From: Chara braunii
Taxonomy: Eukaryota; Streptophyta; Charophyceae; Charales; Characeae
Reading direction: 5' to 3'
Length of the DNA: 31,866 nt
Assembly (NCBI GenBank): GCA_003427395.1
Contig: BFEA01000278.1
Location: 357,374 to 389,239 of the forward strand
Position 1 is the first letter of the stretch. Each line of letters begins with the position of its first letter. Below, piece by piece: positions 1-10,119 of this stretch. The notes under the pieces are model-generated. The model was not told the DNA's origin and ran no database searches. It saw only the letters and a program-made list of their open reading frames with translations. A program made the position numbers and the translations under genes.

Positions 1-45
1 AGAGAGAGAGAGAGAGAGAGTCTCCTTTTTTTTTTGGGGGGGGGG
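1..45. repeat. (AG)10 microsatellite followed by T and G runs
   Basis: Ten AG units are followed by a short spacer, a T run and a G run. The window begins inside this low-complexity stretch. Its other end lies in (CT)n, so both ends are probably assembly breaks at microsatellites. Confidence 0.95.
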
Positions 46-1434
46 ATTTCCCAAATACCCCCACAAGTTCATATATATGTCAAAATGTCCCTTAAAGATA
101 TGGGCACAGTGGAATGACCTTTTGGGTTGACATATTTGTGTTATGTCCTTGTCAGGCGGATGTGCAAATTCACTCGGCCTTTTGCAATTGCACCAATGAA
201 AACTTGGCAACTGTTGGGGCATTTTGCAAAGTTAGGCAGCGTCTAGTAGGGGTGCATTGCAAAGATGGGGTCCAACAAATGGCTGGGGTGTTTTGCAAAA
301 TGTTTTTGTCATCGTCCTTTGCCACAGCGTAGCTGCGGTAGGTCAACTTGTTCTCTTCAATATCCGGTGGGCTACGTGGTCCTTTCCTCTGTGTGACAAC
401 ACCTTCTTAGTCCCGCTACTGTCGACCAAGTGGGATCCGAAATCACTTTTTCGTTCCTCAAGGGGCGGGCCCGCCCAAGGCGGTTTGCTTTTGGTTCTCC
501 CTGAAAAGAAGAGAAGTCGGATCAGCCCCTAAGCCCCTGATCCCACTTCTTATACACCATGTAGTTTTTCACAAAAATTGGGATCCCACTTCTTCCCGAC
601 TTCGTCGACTGTCACCCTTAGTTTTTGGGCATGTGGAAACGAGGACATACTGTGGCGTAGCGAACGCAATCATCGGTGACGTAGTTCTTTTGAAATTCGG
701 AAGACGCCAGCCTTGTACCCTGAGGCGGAAAAGATGGGCCTTTTTTTTTTTTTTTTACTTTTTATCCACTTGGTTTGCAAGGCCTGGTAGGTTCATCTGC
801 GGTCCAGTGGGGTTGTGTGACAACCCCATCAACACCGAAGGCTGGTCGGGTTTCGATGTGTGTCCCAAGCGCAGTACCAGTTCTGGACGGGAGAAATTTC
901 AAACAGACCTTCCACGACAAATCTTGGCCTCAAACACCAGTACCGACGTGCTCACACACACTCAAGACGGCCGAAGTGCGTACTTTTCCCTCCTCTTTGT
1001 GACCCGCTGCATTCTGCTTTCCACCACCATCCCTATGCACTCCACATGGCCGGTTCCCCCGTTCACCACTTGTAATCTCGCACACGTTGTGTGTCGTTGC
1101 CGACTTGTCTTCCACCATGGCTTATATAGAGGCCTTGTCTGACACGTGTGATCGACATATGAGCAGTATTTTGCAACAGATTGGATTGTGCATACTGCAT
1201 GCCACTTGCCCAAGGAGCAATACCGATATTGCACCACCTGTGGGCTCCAGCTTGGTGTGAGGTCATCTGTTGTAGATCGCTGTCCTTGCACGTTTGCCAT
1301 CGTTGATCTCGAGTTCATGTTCAGTCACCGACGATTGCGATAGCTCTTCGTAACAGGTATGGACGCCATCCGTAAGCCTATCGAATGCCAATCGGCTTCC
1401 CCGACCGCCAGACATTTGAAAATAGGCTTGCAGG
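46..1434. other. No recognisable gene; A/T- and T-run-bearing spacer
   Basis: Short open frames occur on both strands, but none has a recognisable domain and they overlap one another, as chance frames do. The stretch holds a cluster of imperfect TTGCAA-centred repeats (178-300) and a T run near 740-756. I see no convincing promoter or RNA gene. Confidence 0.5.
178..300 (+). repeat. Four imperfect repeats around GGGGYNTTTTGCAAA
   Basis: TTGCAA occurs at 182, 224, 257 and 293, mostly preceded by a G-rich tetranucleotide. The spacing is 42, 33 and 36 bases. The copies look like a decayed short tandem repeat. No function can be assigned. Confidence 0.5.
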
Positions 1435-2907
1435 ATGCCCCGCCTCCGACCTCTGGCATGTTCGGTCATCCAAGTCGAGGTCCCTCACCTTCCGTTGGAG
1501 GGGCCTGAGCCACTCGTTCTTCCGCCCATGCCAAATGGTCTACCGCCTCTGCCGACTTTCAAGAACCTCAACAAATCTATTTCAAGTTATAGTTCGGGGA
1601 GAGAGCCTCGCGGCATGACCTCCCTCCTTGCCGAAGGGGACAATGTCGGGCCTTGTCATGCCGCACGGGCTAGCTCATCGGGGATGGGACGCGAAGGTGT
1701 GCTGCGACAAGCTTATGGTGGAGCAGGGTTGAGCATGGAGGGACAACAGCCCCTGCCCACTGCCTCAAGTGCATTTTTTTTTGCAGGAGGATGTCCATCC
1801 AGCACGTATATGGGGATGGACAGCCCACGGCCACAATATTTTGCACCATCACCCCCGGACGTCCCCCACGGTCGACCGCAATGCATGCCCCCCTCTGACG
1901 TTGGGTTTAGCGTTGCCAACCCCCCTCGCCATCCCCCATCACCAACCGCAGTTAACTGTGAGGATCAATTGTCCGGCTTTGGCGACCTCAAAGGCGGACG
2001 AGTGGCAGGTCCCTGCCGTGGACATTGTGGAGACGCAGTCTACTGGACGTTCGACAACCTACGAAGATCAGGACGGAAACAAGCAGTCCGATGACCCGAC
2101 GTCGCCAGTGCCACGGAGGAGGATGAAGGCGGGAGTCAGAGCACCATGAGGGGGTGACAACGTTGGGAAAGGAAAAGTCCGGGCTCTTGACTGGAGGTCT
2201 GAGGAGAGCCTCGCTCTGCAGTTTGCAGCAGTAGAGGCGAGGAGGGGATAAAATAAGATCAATAAGGGAGAAATATGAGTGGATTGTTGCAAAGCTCGTT
2301 GAGAGGGGATTCGCAAAGCCGGGCATCGACGACTGCGAATGGAAGTATTATGGGCTCCTTAATCAAGCGAAAACGATTCGTGACTTCGGCAGGAAATCCG
2401 CCGAGCCTTCCTATTGGAACATGACACGAGACCAGCGAACGGAGGGAAGGCTTCCTCTGACGTTTGAAAGGTTGTTCTTTGAGACGTTGCAATGGATGAC
2501 GGGTTCGCGGTCGTAGACGACGAGGACAATGGCGCTGGTAGCGAGAGTGGTGCGCCTCGCCGCAAAGCGGACAGCGACAACGTGGATGGCAGAAAGTTCC
2601 AGCGCACGGGAGGAAGCATGGGCCATAACAAAAGGTTGACATCTGAGAGTTCGAGAAAGGTTGTTAGGGGAGATCGTTTTCCCAAATAGCCCGTGCATTA
2701 CTTGATGTGAACGAGACGTAAACTGAGAAGATTGCTGGCAGTTTCGTGCATGCCATGGACGGCCTCAACAAGACCTTGGCAGAAGGAAACACAATGCTGC
2801 TGCAGTGCTTCACAATGCTTTCGGGGTCTGTTGCAGGGCATCCTGCATCTGTTCCACCGAGGGCTCAGGGATATGGAGGTCGTGCCGATCAAGCGAATGG
2901 CATATAG
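1435..2907 (+). pseudogene. Broken trihelix / Myb-SANT-like DNA-binding protein gene
   Basis: A coding signal runs through changing frames. An N-terminal low-complexity part (about 1435-1980) gives way to a second frame ending in TGA at 2147-2149. That frame resumes at 2168 with a Trp-Arg-Ser-Glu-Glu-Ser-Leu start of a Myb/SANT-like helix. A GGGG run near 2243-2247 carries a one-base shift. The next frame (2248-2513) encodes the rest of the domain: KYEWIVAKLVERGF, then DDCEWKYYGLLNQAKTIRDF, then PSYWNMT, a helical pattern typical of trihelix/Myb-SANT proteins. It stops with TAG at 2514-2516. The C-terminal region continues in two more frames (2492-2689 acidic/basic linker, 2689-2907 helical tail) with a TAA at 2719-2721. 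Such domains bind DNA in plant transcription factors and also occur as passengers of PIF/Harbinger transposons. Four shifts or stops argue for a pseudogene, although homopolymer assembly error could explain the GGGG shift. Domain call fairly sure; gene boundaries uncertain. Confidence 0.6.
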
Positions 2908-3132
2908 ATTGTTTGATCCCTGTTGGCCTTTCTTGCACCGACCGCTCGCAATTGTAATTTTTTTTATTTTTTTTTTTTAATTTCGTTGCACTTTTGTTTG
3001 TCAATTAGCACAATTTAGCAGGTTGTGTTAATGTGTCGTGGCGAGTGGGGAAAATTGGATTGATGTGCGCCCTTCTGCATGTCATCATCCTCATAACCTT
3101 GTTGCAAGATTCCTCCACAATCGTAATATGTC

Positions 3133-3720
3133 ATGTCGCCTTCCCCAATGCGCGATGTGAGCGAGGTGGTGGACATGGCGGACAATTTTGCTCTCACCCA
3201 TAGAAGGATGATTGGACCGGTACATGAGTTAACTCGCAAACGAGGCTTGTTGTTCACTCATGTGTCAGCCATGGTGGAAGAGATCAAGCGTTTGCAGGGC
3301 GAGATTGACAAGGTCAACCTGAGAGAGGGTGTTGCCGTTTCTAGAGCGGAAGCTGCGGAACACTGTGTGGTTGTCCTGCAGGAGGAGGTCACGTGGATGG
3401 AGCGGCAGTTGTCTATATACGAAGGTGTATCAAAGCATTCCCTCGGAGAGCGTTTCGGTGACGTGTCAACGACACATCGCCCCGCACATAGGCAAGGGCA
3501 AACAATAGCCAATGTCACCGTCTTTGTGGGCCACATGCCACTCGATGCGGTCTACCGCACCCTGCTGCAGACGCGTTTGGCACCAGCCGTTCACATCAGA
3601 TCGCCTGCAGTCACCGTCGCCATGTCACCGGATGCAAACGCGCGAGATGCAACAGTCGTGGCGAAGCAGCTGAGGAGGGTCATGTCTATGGAGGTTGATT
3701 CATCTGCAAAGTCGAGATAG
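3133..3720 (+). CDS. Unknown 195-residue coiled-coil protein or fragment
   Basis: This is an uninterrupted frame starting at ATG 3133, with an in-frame TAA nine bases upstream, and ending in TAG. Residues about 50-95 are rich in Glu, Lys, Leu and Val with heptad-like spacing (VEEIKRLQGEIDKVN, then a VVVLQEEVTWMERQL stretch), which suggests a coiled coil. The C-terminal half is Thr/Val/Ala-rich with no motif I recognise. It lies 225 bases after the broken trihelix gene on the same strand. A T-rich tract and a TTTAGCAG acceptor-like site (around 2958-3021) lie between them, so it could be a downstream exon of that locus. An A/T-rich, AATAAA-containing stretch follows 90 bases later. The frame shows codon-like composition, but no family is identified. 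Confidence 0.45.
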   Translation: MSPSPMRDVSEVVDMADNFALTHRRMIGPVHELTRKRGLLFTHVSAMVEEIKRLQGEIDKVNLREGVAVSRAEAAEHCVVVLQEEVTWMERQLSIYEGVSKHSLGERFGDVSTTHRPAHRQGQTIANVTVFVGHMPLDAVYRTLLQTRLAPAVHIRSPAVTVAMSPDANARDATVVAKQLRRVMSMEVDSSAKSR

Positions 3721-3808
3721 TGCGCGTTGTCTCACTTTTCCCAGTCAGGCCCCTTAGGGCAACCAGAAAACCAACAGGCTTTCACGCAGGACTTTGAATG
3801 ATCTTCGC

Positions 3809-3832
3809 AATAAATAAAATAAATTAAATAAA
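3809..3832 (+). terminator. Possible polyadenylation signal cluster
   Basis: Overlapping AATAAA-type hexamers lie about 90 bases after the stop codon of the coiled-coil ORF, a reasonable position for a plant near-upstream element. This is inferred from sequence and spacing only; A-rich runs are common in this window. Confidence 0.35.
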
Positions 3833-4239
3833 GCAAATCCCTTCCTATTATGTGCGTCCGGCTTCGAGCGAGACCCTTCAATTGCGGTCTTCGCTGGTCC
3901 CCGGTCTTAGGAATCTTTTATTTTGATTCGGAACAGCAAAGAATTATGCAAGTAATGATTATAAAAGTCTGATATGTCATGCATGCATCAATTTTGCCAA
4001 CTTTCTATTTTGAGAACTGTGACATGATCATCAGAGAATGCAATCATCAAGTAGAGGGAATGCAAGAGAAGCAAGACTGACTGACTCAGGCAAAGACAAG
4101 ATAAATGAGGGACGAATAAGAACTCAAAATAATCTCAGAGAGTACACATAAGGAGAGTGGCAAACACTAATCAGGAGTGTTCACTCATTCCTCTAGGTCA
4201 TACACTCGATTTCTCATTTTGCTGTGCGTTTTCTGTGCT

Positions 4240-5043
4240 TCAAGCCACATCCCTGTAGTCTCTGAGGTTGTAGCCTCTGGATGTAGAGCCACCTGAACCC
4301 TGCGAACTCCGAGCATTTCCAACCGAGTTCCATGACACGAAAGTCAACCATAGCACAAAACTCTTCCCATAGAGCAGAAAGATGTGGCTGAGATGCTGGA
4401 ACTCTGATGGTTCGGTCACCGCCTCATAATCAATCACTGCAGGCGAAATGTACCTCTTGGCTAGATCCACCAGGTCACCCCAATTAGAACCATCAGTGAG
4501 AGTGAAGGGTACTGGAGGCTTGGGGTAGTTAGTGTAGAGCTTTAGTCTGAAGCTACGAATTAGCTTCACTCCACTCTCGTCCAACCCCCTCTCTTTCCCC
4601 TCAAGATGTGTGGCTGCTAAGATCCAGACTGAGTCGAAGTGTTCGTGAGTTTCGTTACCCTTTTTTACGTAGGCCCTCAAGTCATGAATGACACGTTCTG
4701 CGAACTAAGTGTGGACTACATAGATGGATAGGTTCTCTTGTTTGAAACCGATTGCACTGACATACCGGTGTAGGAAAGCATCTTTTGAAGCAATCCTGTT
4801 GAGCGCCGCCAGAACAGCCTCCTGGACTGAGAACGATTGAACAGTACTCATGTGCTGAAGTGAATGTTGAGCCTGATCTATGTCCCTCGGTGAGAGCACT
4901 GTCTGATTGATGCGGATCTCTGACGCAGATAAGGATGACTGAGTCCTGGCTGATCCTGACCTGAACTCCCGAATAACACAAACGACTGAGCTTTCATCGA
5001 TTATGACTGAAGATCTCGGATAGGTCGAGTAACTGAGAGTTGA
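4240..5043 (-). pseudogene. Unknown protein-coding frame with one internal TAG
   Basis: Reading the minus strand, one frame stays open from 5043 down to the stop at 4240, apart from a single TAG at 4705-4707. The first ATG is at 4851-4849, which would give about 203 residues with the TAG at residue 49. Sequence on both sides of the TAG looks equally coding: helical stretches before it, and a stretch ending PPVPFTLTDGSNWGDL plus a Gly/Ser-rich tail (SSQGSGGSTSRGYNLRD) after it. The TAG lies where a CAG would fit. No catalytic motif or known family was recognised. The tail resembles disordered ends of nucleic-acid-binding or structural proteins, but this is only an impression. Upstream minus-strand sequence (5047-5280) is serine-rich and may be further decayed coding or intron. 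Confidence 0.4.
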
Positions 5044-5355
5044 TTAAGTGCTGGTTGAATGCTAGATTGAATGTTGTTTTTATATTAACTGAATGCTGGT
5101 AGAATTCTAACTGATACCTCTGGCGACTTAGATGATGGATGCTGCTGAAGTGAGAACCTCTGATCACTCAACACATGAGAGGACTGAAGATTGTTGAAAA
5201 TCCCGTTAACTGAGATGTTGGCATTCGCTGATATCTGAGGGCTGATGTGTATCAGGTCGCTGAAGGTAACAATCTATTACTGACGTCGTGTAATGCTTTC
5301 TAAAAGTTTTAAACATTATTTTGGAAAAATAAGGTCCGAACGAAATCCCTCGATT

Positions 5356-5639
5356 TTACCCGAGTTTTGCCCTGGCTTGTTCAACTGTCTCGAGTGACGA
5401 ACCAATGCTGTGCAGTTTGTCGCTACTATCATGAAAGTGAAAAACGTATTCGATATATTTCCTCTCCCTAATTCTACTAACTACATATTCCCTCAGAATT
5501 AACTTGTCGTGTTCCATACCTCGAATCGCTTTTGTCTCCCAACCATCGTACTTATCGTGACTGGTAACACTTTTGATTACTAGCATCTCAGTGTCCCTCA
5601 TGCTTCCTTTCTCCCCTCTCTCAAATGGCGACCAAGGAG
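5356..5639 (-). CDS. Candidate exon of an unknown minus-strand gene
   Basis: The frame is open from just after a TGA near 5640 to a TAA at 5356-5358. It has a strongly protein-like composition: alternating charged and hydrophobic residues, VVSRIRERKYIEYVFHFHD, and a final helix ETVEQARAKL. Near the end the sequence reads CTCGG/GTAAAATC, an acceptable splice donor that would end the exon at 5360. An ATG at 5601-5599 allows a start, but an acceptor upstream is equally possible. It shares strand and style with the candidate exon at 8439-8625 and with the frame at 4240-5043, so all three may belong to one gene with long introns. Family unknown. Confidence 0.35.
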
Positions 5640-8438
5640 GTCATGACAGGTTTCATGCAATGAAAACGTGGTTCGCGAGGAGGATTCACCATCCACTGTT
5701 CATCACCCATAATTTTTGATTGATTCCTTCTTCACTCCCTCGGGACATAAAGGAAGGTATAAAGGTTGCTCTAACCTTGAGGTCAGTCATTCGATTCCCC
5801 AAACTGATGGCCAATTCTGACAGGTCGTCCGCAGTTGAGGGAAACAATGCCTGTTGTTTACCAGAACCCTTGGTGAGTCACTTCGCTGCTAGATTTTCTT
5901 GTAGACTGGCATCTGGTTAGCCCGTTGCCTGCTCTCTGCTTGACTTGGCCAAGATTGCATAGTCCTTCGTCGTACACTGCGTGCAAGTTCACGGACTGAC
6001 CTTCTTGCTATCAAACCCAATGAAGACAACCGCGTATAACCAAATACCCACTATAGGTCGCATTGGGTATAAGCAAAATCATCACCCATGTAAATGTTGA
6101 CCCCCCCCCGGGGTAGGTGACGAAATGTCAACTGAGCACAACTCAGTGTTTTCCAGAAATTTTCCCATACAGGGATTGTCCCTATTCCTCGTTACTTTAG
6201 AATGTGGCATCTAATCTCACTCCAAGGCAATAATTCCAAGGTTGTACGTATGTTTGTAGCCTTCTCGTATCGTCAAGTAACACAAAGTGCAGTCTTTGGC
6301 CCAAGCTCCACCCACCCTTAACTTGCGGGTGAAGGCATGAAGAGTCACCCGTTCTAAGTCCCGCAGTTATAAGAGTTGAGATACCAGTGAGTTTTGCCTC
6401 AGGCCTGAAATCTATGGTATTGCTGAGCGACTTTGCAACTTATTGTATGACAACAAGACGTGCCCGCAGGAATGAAAGGGGAATCTCAAGTTGACAGGTA
6501 CGGGTGTCAAGCCAGGCTACGAGCCGACCACATATATACAATTATAAGGTTATCCAAGTCCAATCTCATTAGAGATCTCAATAGCTCTACGAGCTAGAGC
6601 AAGTGGATTCATCATTCAACACATAAGGACTTTGTATGGTTTGAGTTTACTGATTTGCCTACAATCCTTCCCGGGAACACAATCAAGCTCGAGAGCCGAT
6701 CATTAGCACGTTGCACATTGCTCTTTGCTACGACAGACCTGTCTCGAAAACACTCACAATCGACGTACCCTGTCTACAACGCCCAATAGAGGGTCCCTCG
6801 GGTTCATCAGACTCCACTCTTAATAACCACCATTCACGAAAACCTGCCACAAAACCATACTACGGAAACATCTAGAGAAGTGCATAGGCAATAGCCAGAT
6901 TCAGAACAGAGTGACTCAGGCCTAGATCATTAAGGGGTCGTTTTCACAATCCGACTAAGGTTAAGATTTCTTTCAACATTGAGCAATATTCACAATATGT
7001 GGCGCAAAGGGCATTCTCCCGAGAACGGAGTCCTCGATTATCCTAATTGAGGCAGCGCTGAGCAGGTTGCGGGTACTTTATACCTCGATAACTTCGTCAA
7101 AATAAAATACTATTTAGTCATCATCAAGCAAGTACTTAGCCAGCAAATGAGCAATCTTCCAAAGACCAGTTCGCCCCCGATTCATTGACTGCGAGCCGAT
7201 AAACAACGAAAATAAGATTTGTATTTGAAAAATTCAATAGACCCGTCAACCCCTCTGCTCTGTTTTCCTAACTCACGCTGACTATCCGAACACTATTGAT
7301 TCACTAAACCCTTAGAACTTGTCAAATTTAGGCCTCTACTAACAAGAACTGGTCTTGCTTAAAATTTTATCCAGGCGTCTTGGCAAGAGGGAACAAAAGA
7401 ACAGGTAAATCAAGGTTCGTAAATAAATTCCTTATCTGAGTGACCTGATCGCTAACACAGTCACCACTTGAGCCTTGTTACCTAAAACTGAGTCTTCCAT
7501 CAAATGACCCCCTCATACATTAATCATTCATCATCCCTTGAGCCTCGTCTTTATTGCTCATCCTTTTAGCGACATCCGAAATGTGATCACATCTTGACAA
7601 TCCAAACAGGATACGTCAAACCCGAACATGAATAACCATCAAAAGGATATATGTGAAGTCAACGCCACAAGACTCGATCACAACAACTTCGACACTATGT
7701 GCAGAACCTCTATCCTCCCCCCAACACCATTGACCAACACCACTCACACTCGCTAAGAGAGACCACCTCCGACTCATTCAACAACGACAAGATAGCGTCG
7801 ACCAGATCACAGAATGAAGCAACACCAACCTTAGGATATGAGTACTCGACTCTCAACTGCCACGAAGCCCCCTTTTAAGATCCAGCCCTTGCCAGATTTT
7901 CTCCTTTTCACTGATCATAGCGAGGTGGCAAGGGGGAGAACACAAACTTTGTGTAGAATAGGAGGCAAGAAGGCATGCCTACTTTCTTCGCTCCAGAGTC
8001 ACTAACAGGGGACAGGGGTCATACGCAGATAATGAAAAAATGCCCCCCCCTTTTCCGAGCGCAAGATGGTTAGTGCAGCGCCTCGCCAATCCCTTACAGG
8101 CCATTCATAGCGTGACCGCCTCTCTCCCTCTTCACTTGTAACCTCTTCTCATCTTGCATGGCCTCTTCCCTGCACGGATCATGCTTGGGCCATCCGAGTC
8201 GTGCACACAGACCCTCTTTCCACTTACTTTTTTTGAGGAAAGACGTATTGATGCTAGTGGATGAGCACGAAATGATGCTCACCCCGATCACGATGAGGGC
8301 AAGGCGAGAGCCACTTCTGAGCAAATGGCGAGAATTATCCTTGGCAACAACGATCACTAGATGACCTTTGCTGTGAAGGCGACCCGATTGACTCCGGCTG
8401 ATACTCCCTCTCACTCATTCTCTCCTGATCGCGCTTAC
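5640..8438. other. 2.8 kb with no supported gene
   Basis: No frame of useful length exists on either strand from about 5920 to 8090, and the short frames outside that interval look like chance. The sequence is moderately A/T-rich, unique-looking and free of obvious tandem repeats apart from short C runs near 6102-6110 and 8043-8051. If the flanking minus-strand coding pieces are one gene, this would be a long intron or introns; otherwise it is decayed intergenic DNA. Confidence 0.5.
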
Positions 8439-8625
8439 CCACGTTCTTGTAGCCGCTTATCTCTCGTTCTGAGATCAGTCGATACGCGTTAAAACTCGTG
8501 AGCTTTTCCCTTCTCCTGTCCTTGAATATAACTGTCACCCGAACCCAGGAGTCAGCGACCTCATCCCTGGCGAGAGTGTACACAGGTTTGGAAGACCAGA
8601 CAACACTCATGATCCTGAGGCGACT
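8439..8625 (-). CDS. Candidate exon with a strong splice donor
   Basis: On the minus strand a protein-like frame reads through KPVYTLARDEVADSWVRV, FKDRRREKLTSFNAYRL and ISEREISGYKNV. It then reaches GTGG/GTAAGCG, a near-consensus plant splice donor, at 8439/8438. Upstream, CTTAG and CTCAG acceptor-like triplets near 8615-8628 could begin the exon. Beyond the donor the frame continues only as a low-quality basic stretch, which fits intron read-through. No family recognised; the next exon may be the frame near 5356-5639. Confidence 0.35.
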
Positions 8626-8866
8626 AAGGGCATTGGTCATTAGCAGACATCACCATAGGGCCTGCACATCACTCACTTTTCTTCGTTAGCCTTTCTCTTA
8701 GTATGAAGCGATCGACGCCACGTCACGCTAGCTACCTTCAGAGTACACAGGAGCGTGCCCGCTTTCTGACATGACTAACGAAGGCCAGTGTCAACAATCA
8801 ATCGTTCAAACACTGCCCGCTCTACGTTGCGCGTCGCACACCCTTCTATAGTTCAGGAAATAACAG

Positions 8867-8960
8867 AATAAAATAAAATAAAATAAAATAAATAAAATAA
8901 ATAAAATAAAATAAAATAAAATAAATAAAATAAAATAAAATAAAATAAAATGAAATGAAA
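8867..8960 (+). repeat. (AAAAT)n / (AAAT)n microsatellite
   Basis: About 94 bases of AAAAT pentamers with interspersed AAAT tetramers, degrading to GAAAT at the right edge. It lies just beyond the 3' end of the minus-strand retrotransposon and could mark its outer boundary. Confidence 0.95.
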
Positions 8961-9296
8961 AGAGCGAGAGGTCGATCCTCATCGATCGTGGTGCCAGCAG
9001 GTCCTTCCGCTGTCAACCACTCAGTCACTTAGTGCCCCGGTGTGCAGCAATCATAAGTTCGACACTTCGGTCCCATAACGAGATACCAATGAATATTCTC
9101 TTCTCTTCTAAACTTGCCTGCCTGTTTACCCCTGACTGGTACCCGTGTCCGATGGCAAGGAGGGGGGTTACGACCTTCCGTGGGAGGTGATAAACCTCTT
9201 ACCAAGGCGGTTGCGGGTTGCCCCTCTTTTGGGGTCATGCGCCAGGGACAGAAGAAACGCAAGGGCCAGGCTATTCTAGACCGCCGGTCCGTAGCC

Positions 9297-9369
9297 ACGG
9301 TTCATGGTTCAAAAATGAACCGTTAGTCTATGTAACACCAGCGGTCGTGGTCCCCGCGGGCACGACCGC
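9297..9369 (-). other. Two 9-bp hairpins around a putative LTR start (TGTTACA)
   Basis: ACGGTTCAT (9297-9305) pairs perfectly with 9315-9323. GCGGTCGTG (9341-9349) pairs perfectly with 9361-9369. Between them, minus-strand sequence starting at 9337 reads TGTTACATAG, a TG-starting end typical of LTRs, about 500 bases after the pol C-terminus. I could not find a matching second LTR upstream of gag, so the LTR call is tentative. Confidence 0.4.
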
Positions 9370-9836
9370 GGTCCGCAGGGTTGTCTAACTAGGGAGTGAG
9401 GACCGACAGGGGGTAGAAAGGTGATGGGTAAGGGAATCATACAAATGACTCCTAAAGTGAGGGAAGTCGGAGCTAGATCCGTAAGTTGGGAAACCAAGGC
9501 AGCGCTACGGTCCTGATGCCTATGCGTATACCAAGGGAGAGCCCAACCCAGAGGAACCCGGCAAAGGGAGACCATCATGCGACACAACAAGGGTACTGTC
9601 CAGAGTAAGGTGGTAAGAGAGTGACGACGTCTGAAGTAGGCAGAGCTGATTGTGACGAAGTCCATGAAGCTGCCGATGACGTCCATGATGAGAAGTCCGG
9701 AATGCCATCGAGGAAGAGCCGCAACGTCGACGAGCTGAAGTGACACAACTTGAGTGGATGGAGTACTGAGAAGTCAAAGACGTGGGAAGATAAGTCAGAG
9801 TCAATCGTCGTATCGAGCAGGACGACGACGAGTGCG

Positions 9837-10119
9837 CTATGGACGCTCAGAAGCATCTGGCTGCTGCTGAAGGTCTGCCTCATATGGAGTAAGCTCGACT
9901 TCAGCGGTCTCCTCAGCCGAGGGAGAAGAAGGAGGGTCAATTGGTTGAGGAGGAGCAGTCAACCCAGCACGACGAGCACGATCATAGGCACATGCAAGCG
10001 TGCTGCAAGTGCTCGAGAGGCTCCCAAGTAGCCTCCTCATCAGGGTAACCCTTCCAACGTACGAGATACTCGACGTGAGGAGGGTTGTCGTCGGTGACTC
10101 GGCGACCAATAATGTCTTA
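9837..10119 (-). pseudogene. Chromodomain and C-terminal tail of pol
   Basis: After an in-frame TAA at 10117-10119 the integrase frame continues as a clear chromodomain. It holds the hallmark EYLVRWKGYP, then ATWEPLEHL, carrying the aromatic residues that in this family form the methyl-lysine cage. The frame ends at TGA 9982-9984. A different frame continues with a Pro/Glu-rich tail to 9837, so a frameshift lies just after the chromodomain. In chromoviruses this module sits at the integrase C-terminus and recognises histone marks. The domain is well preserved despite the broken frame. Confidence 0.85.
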
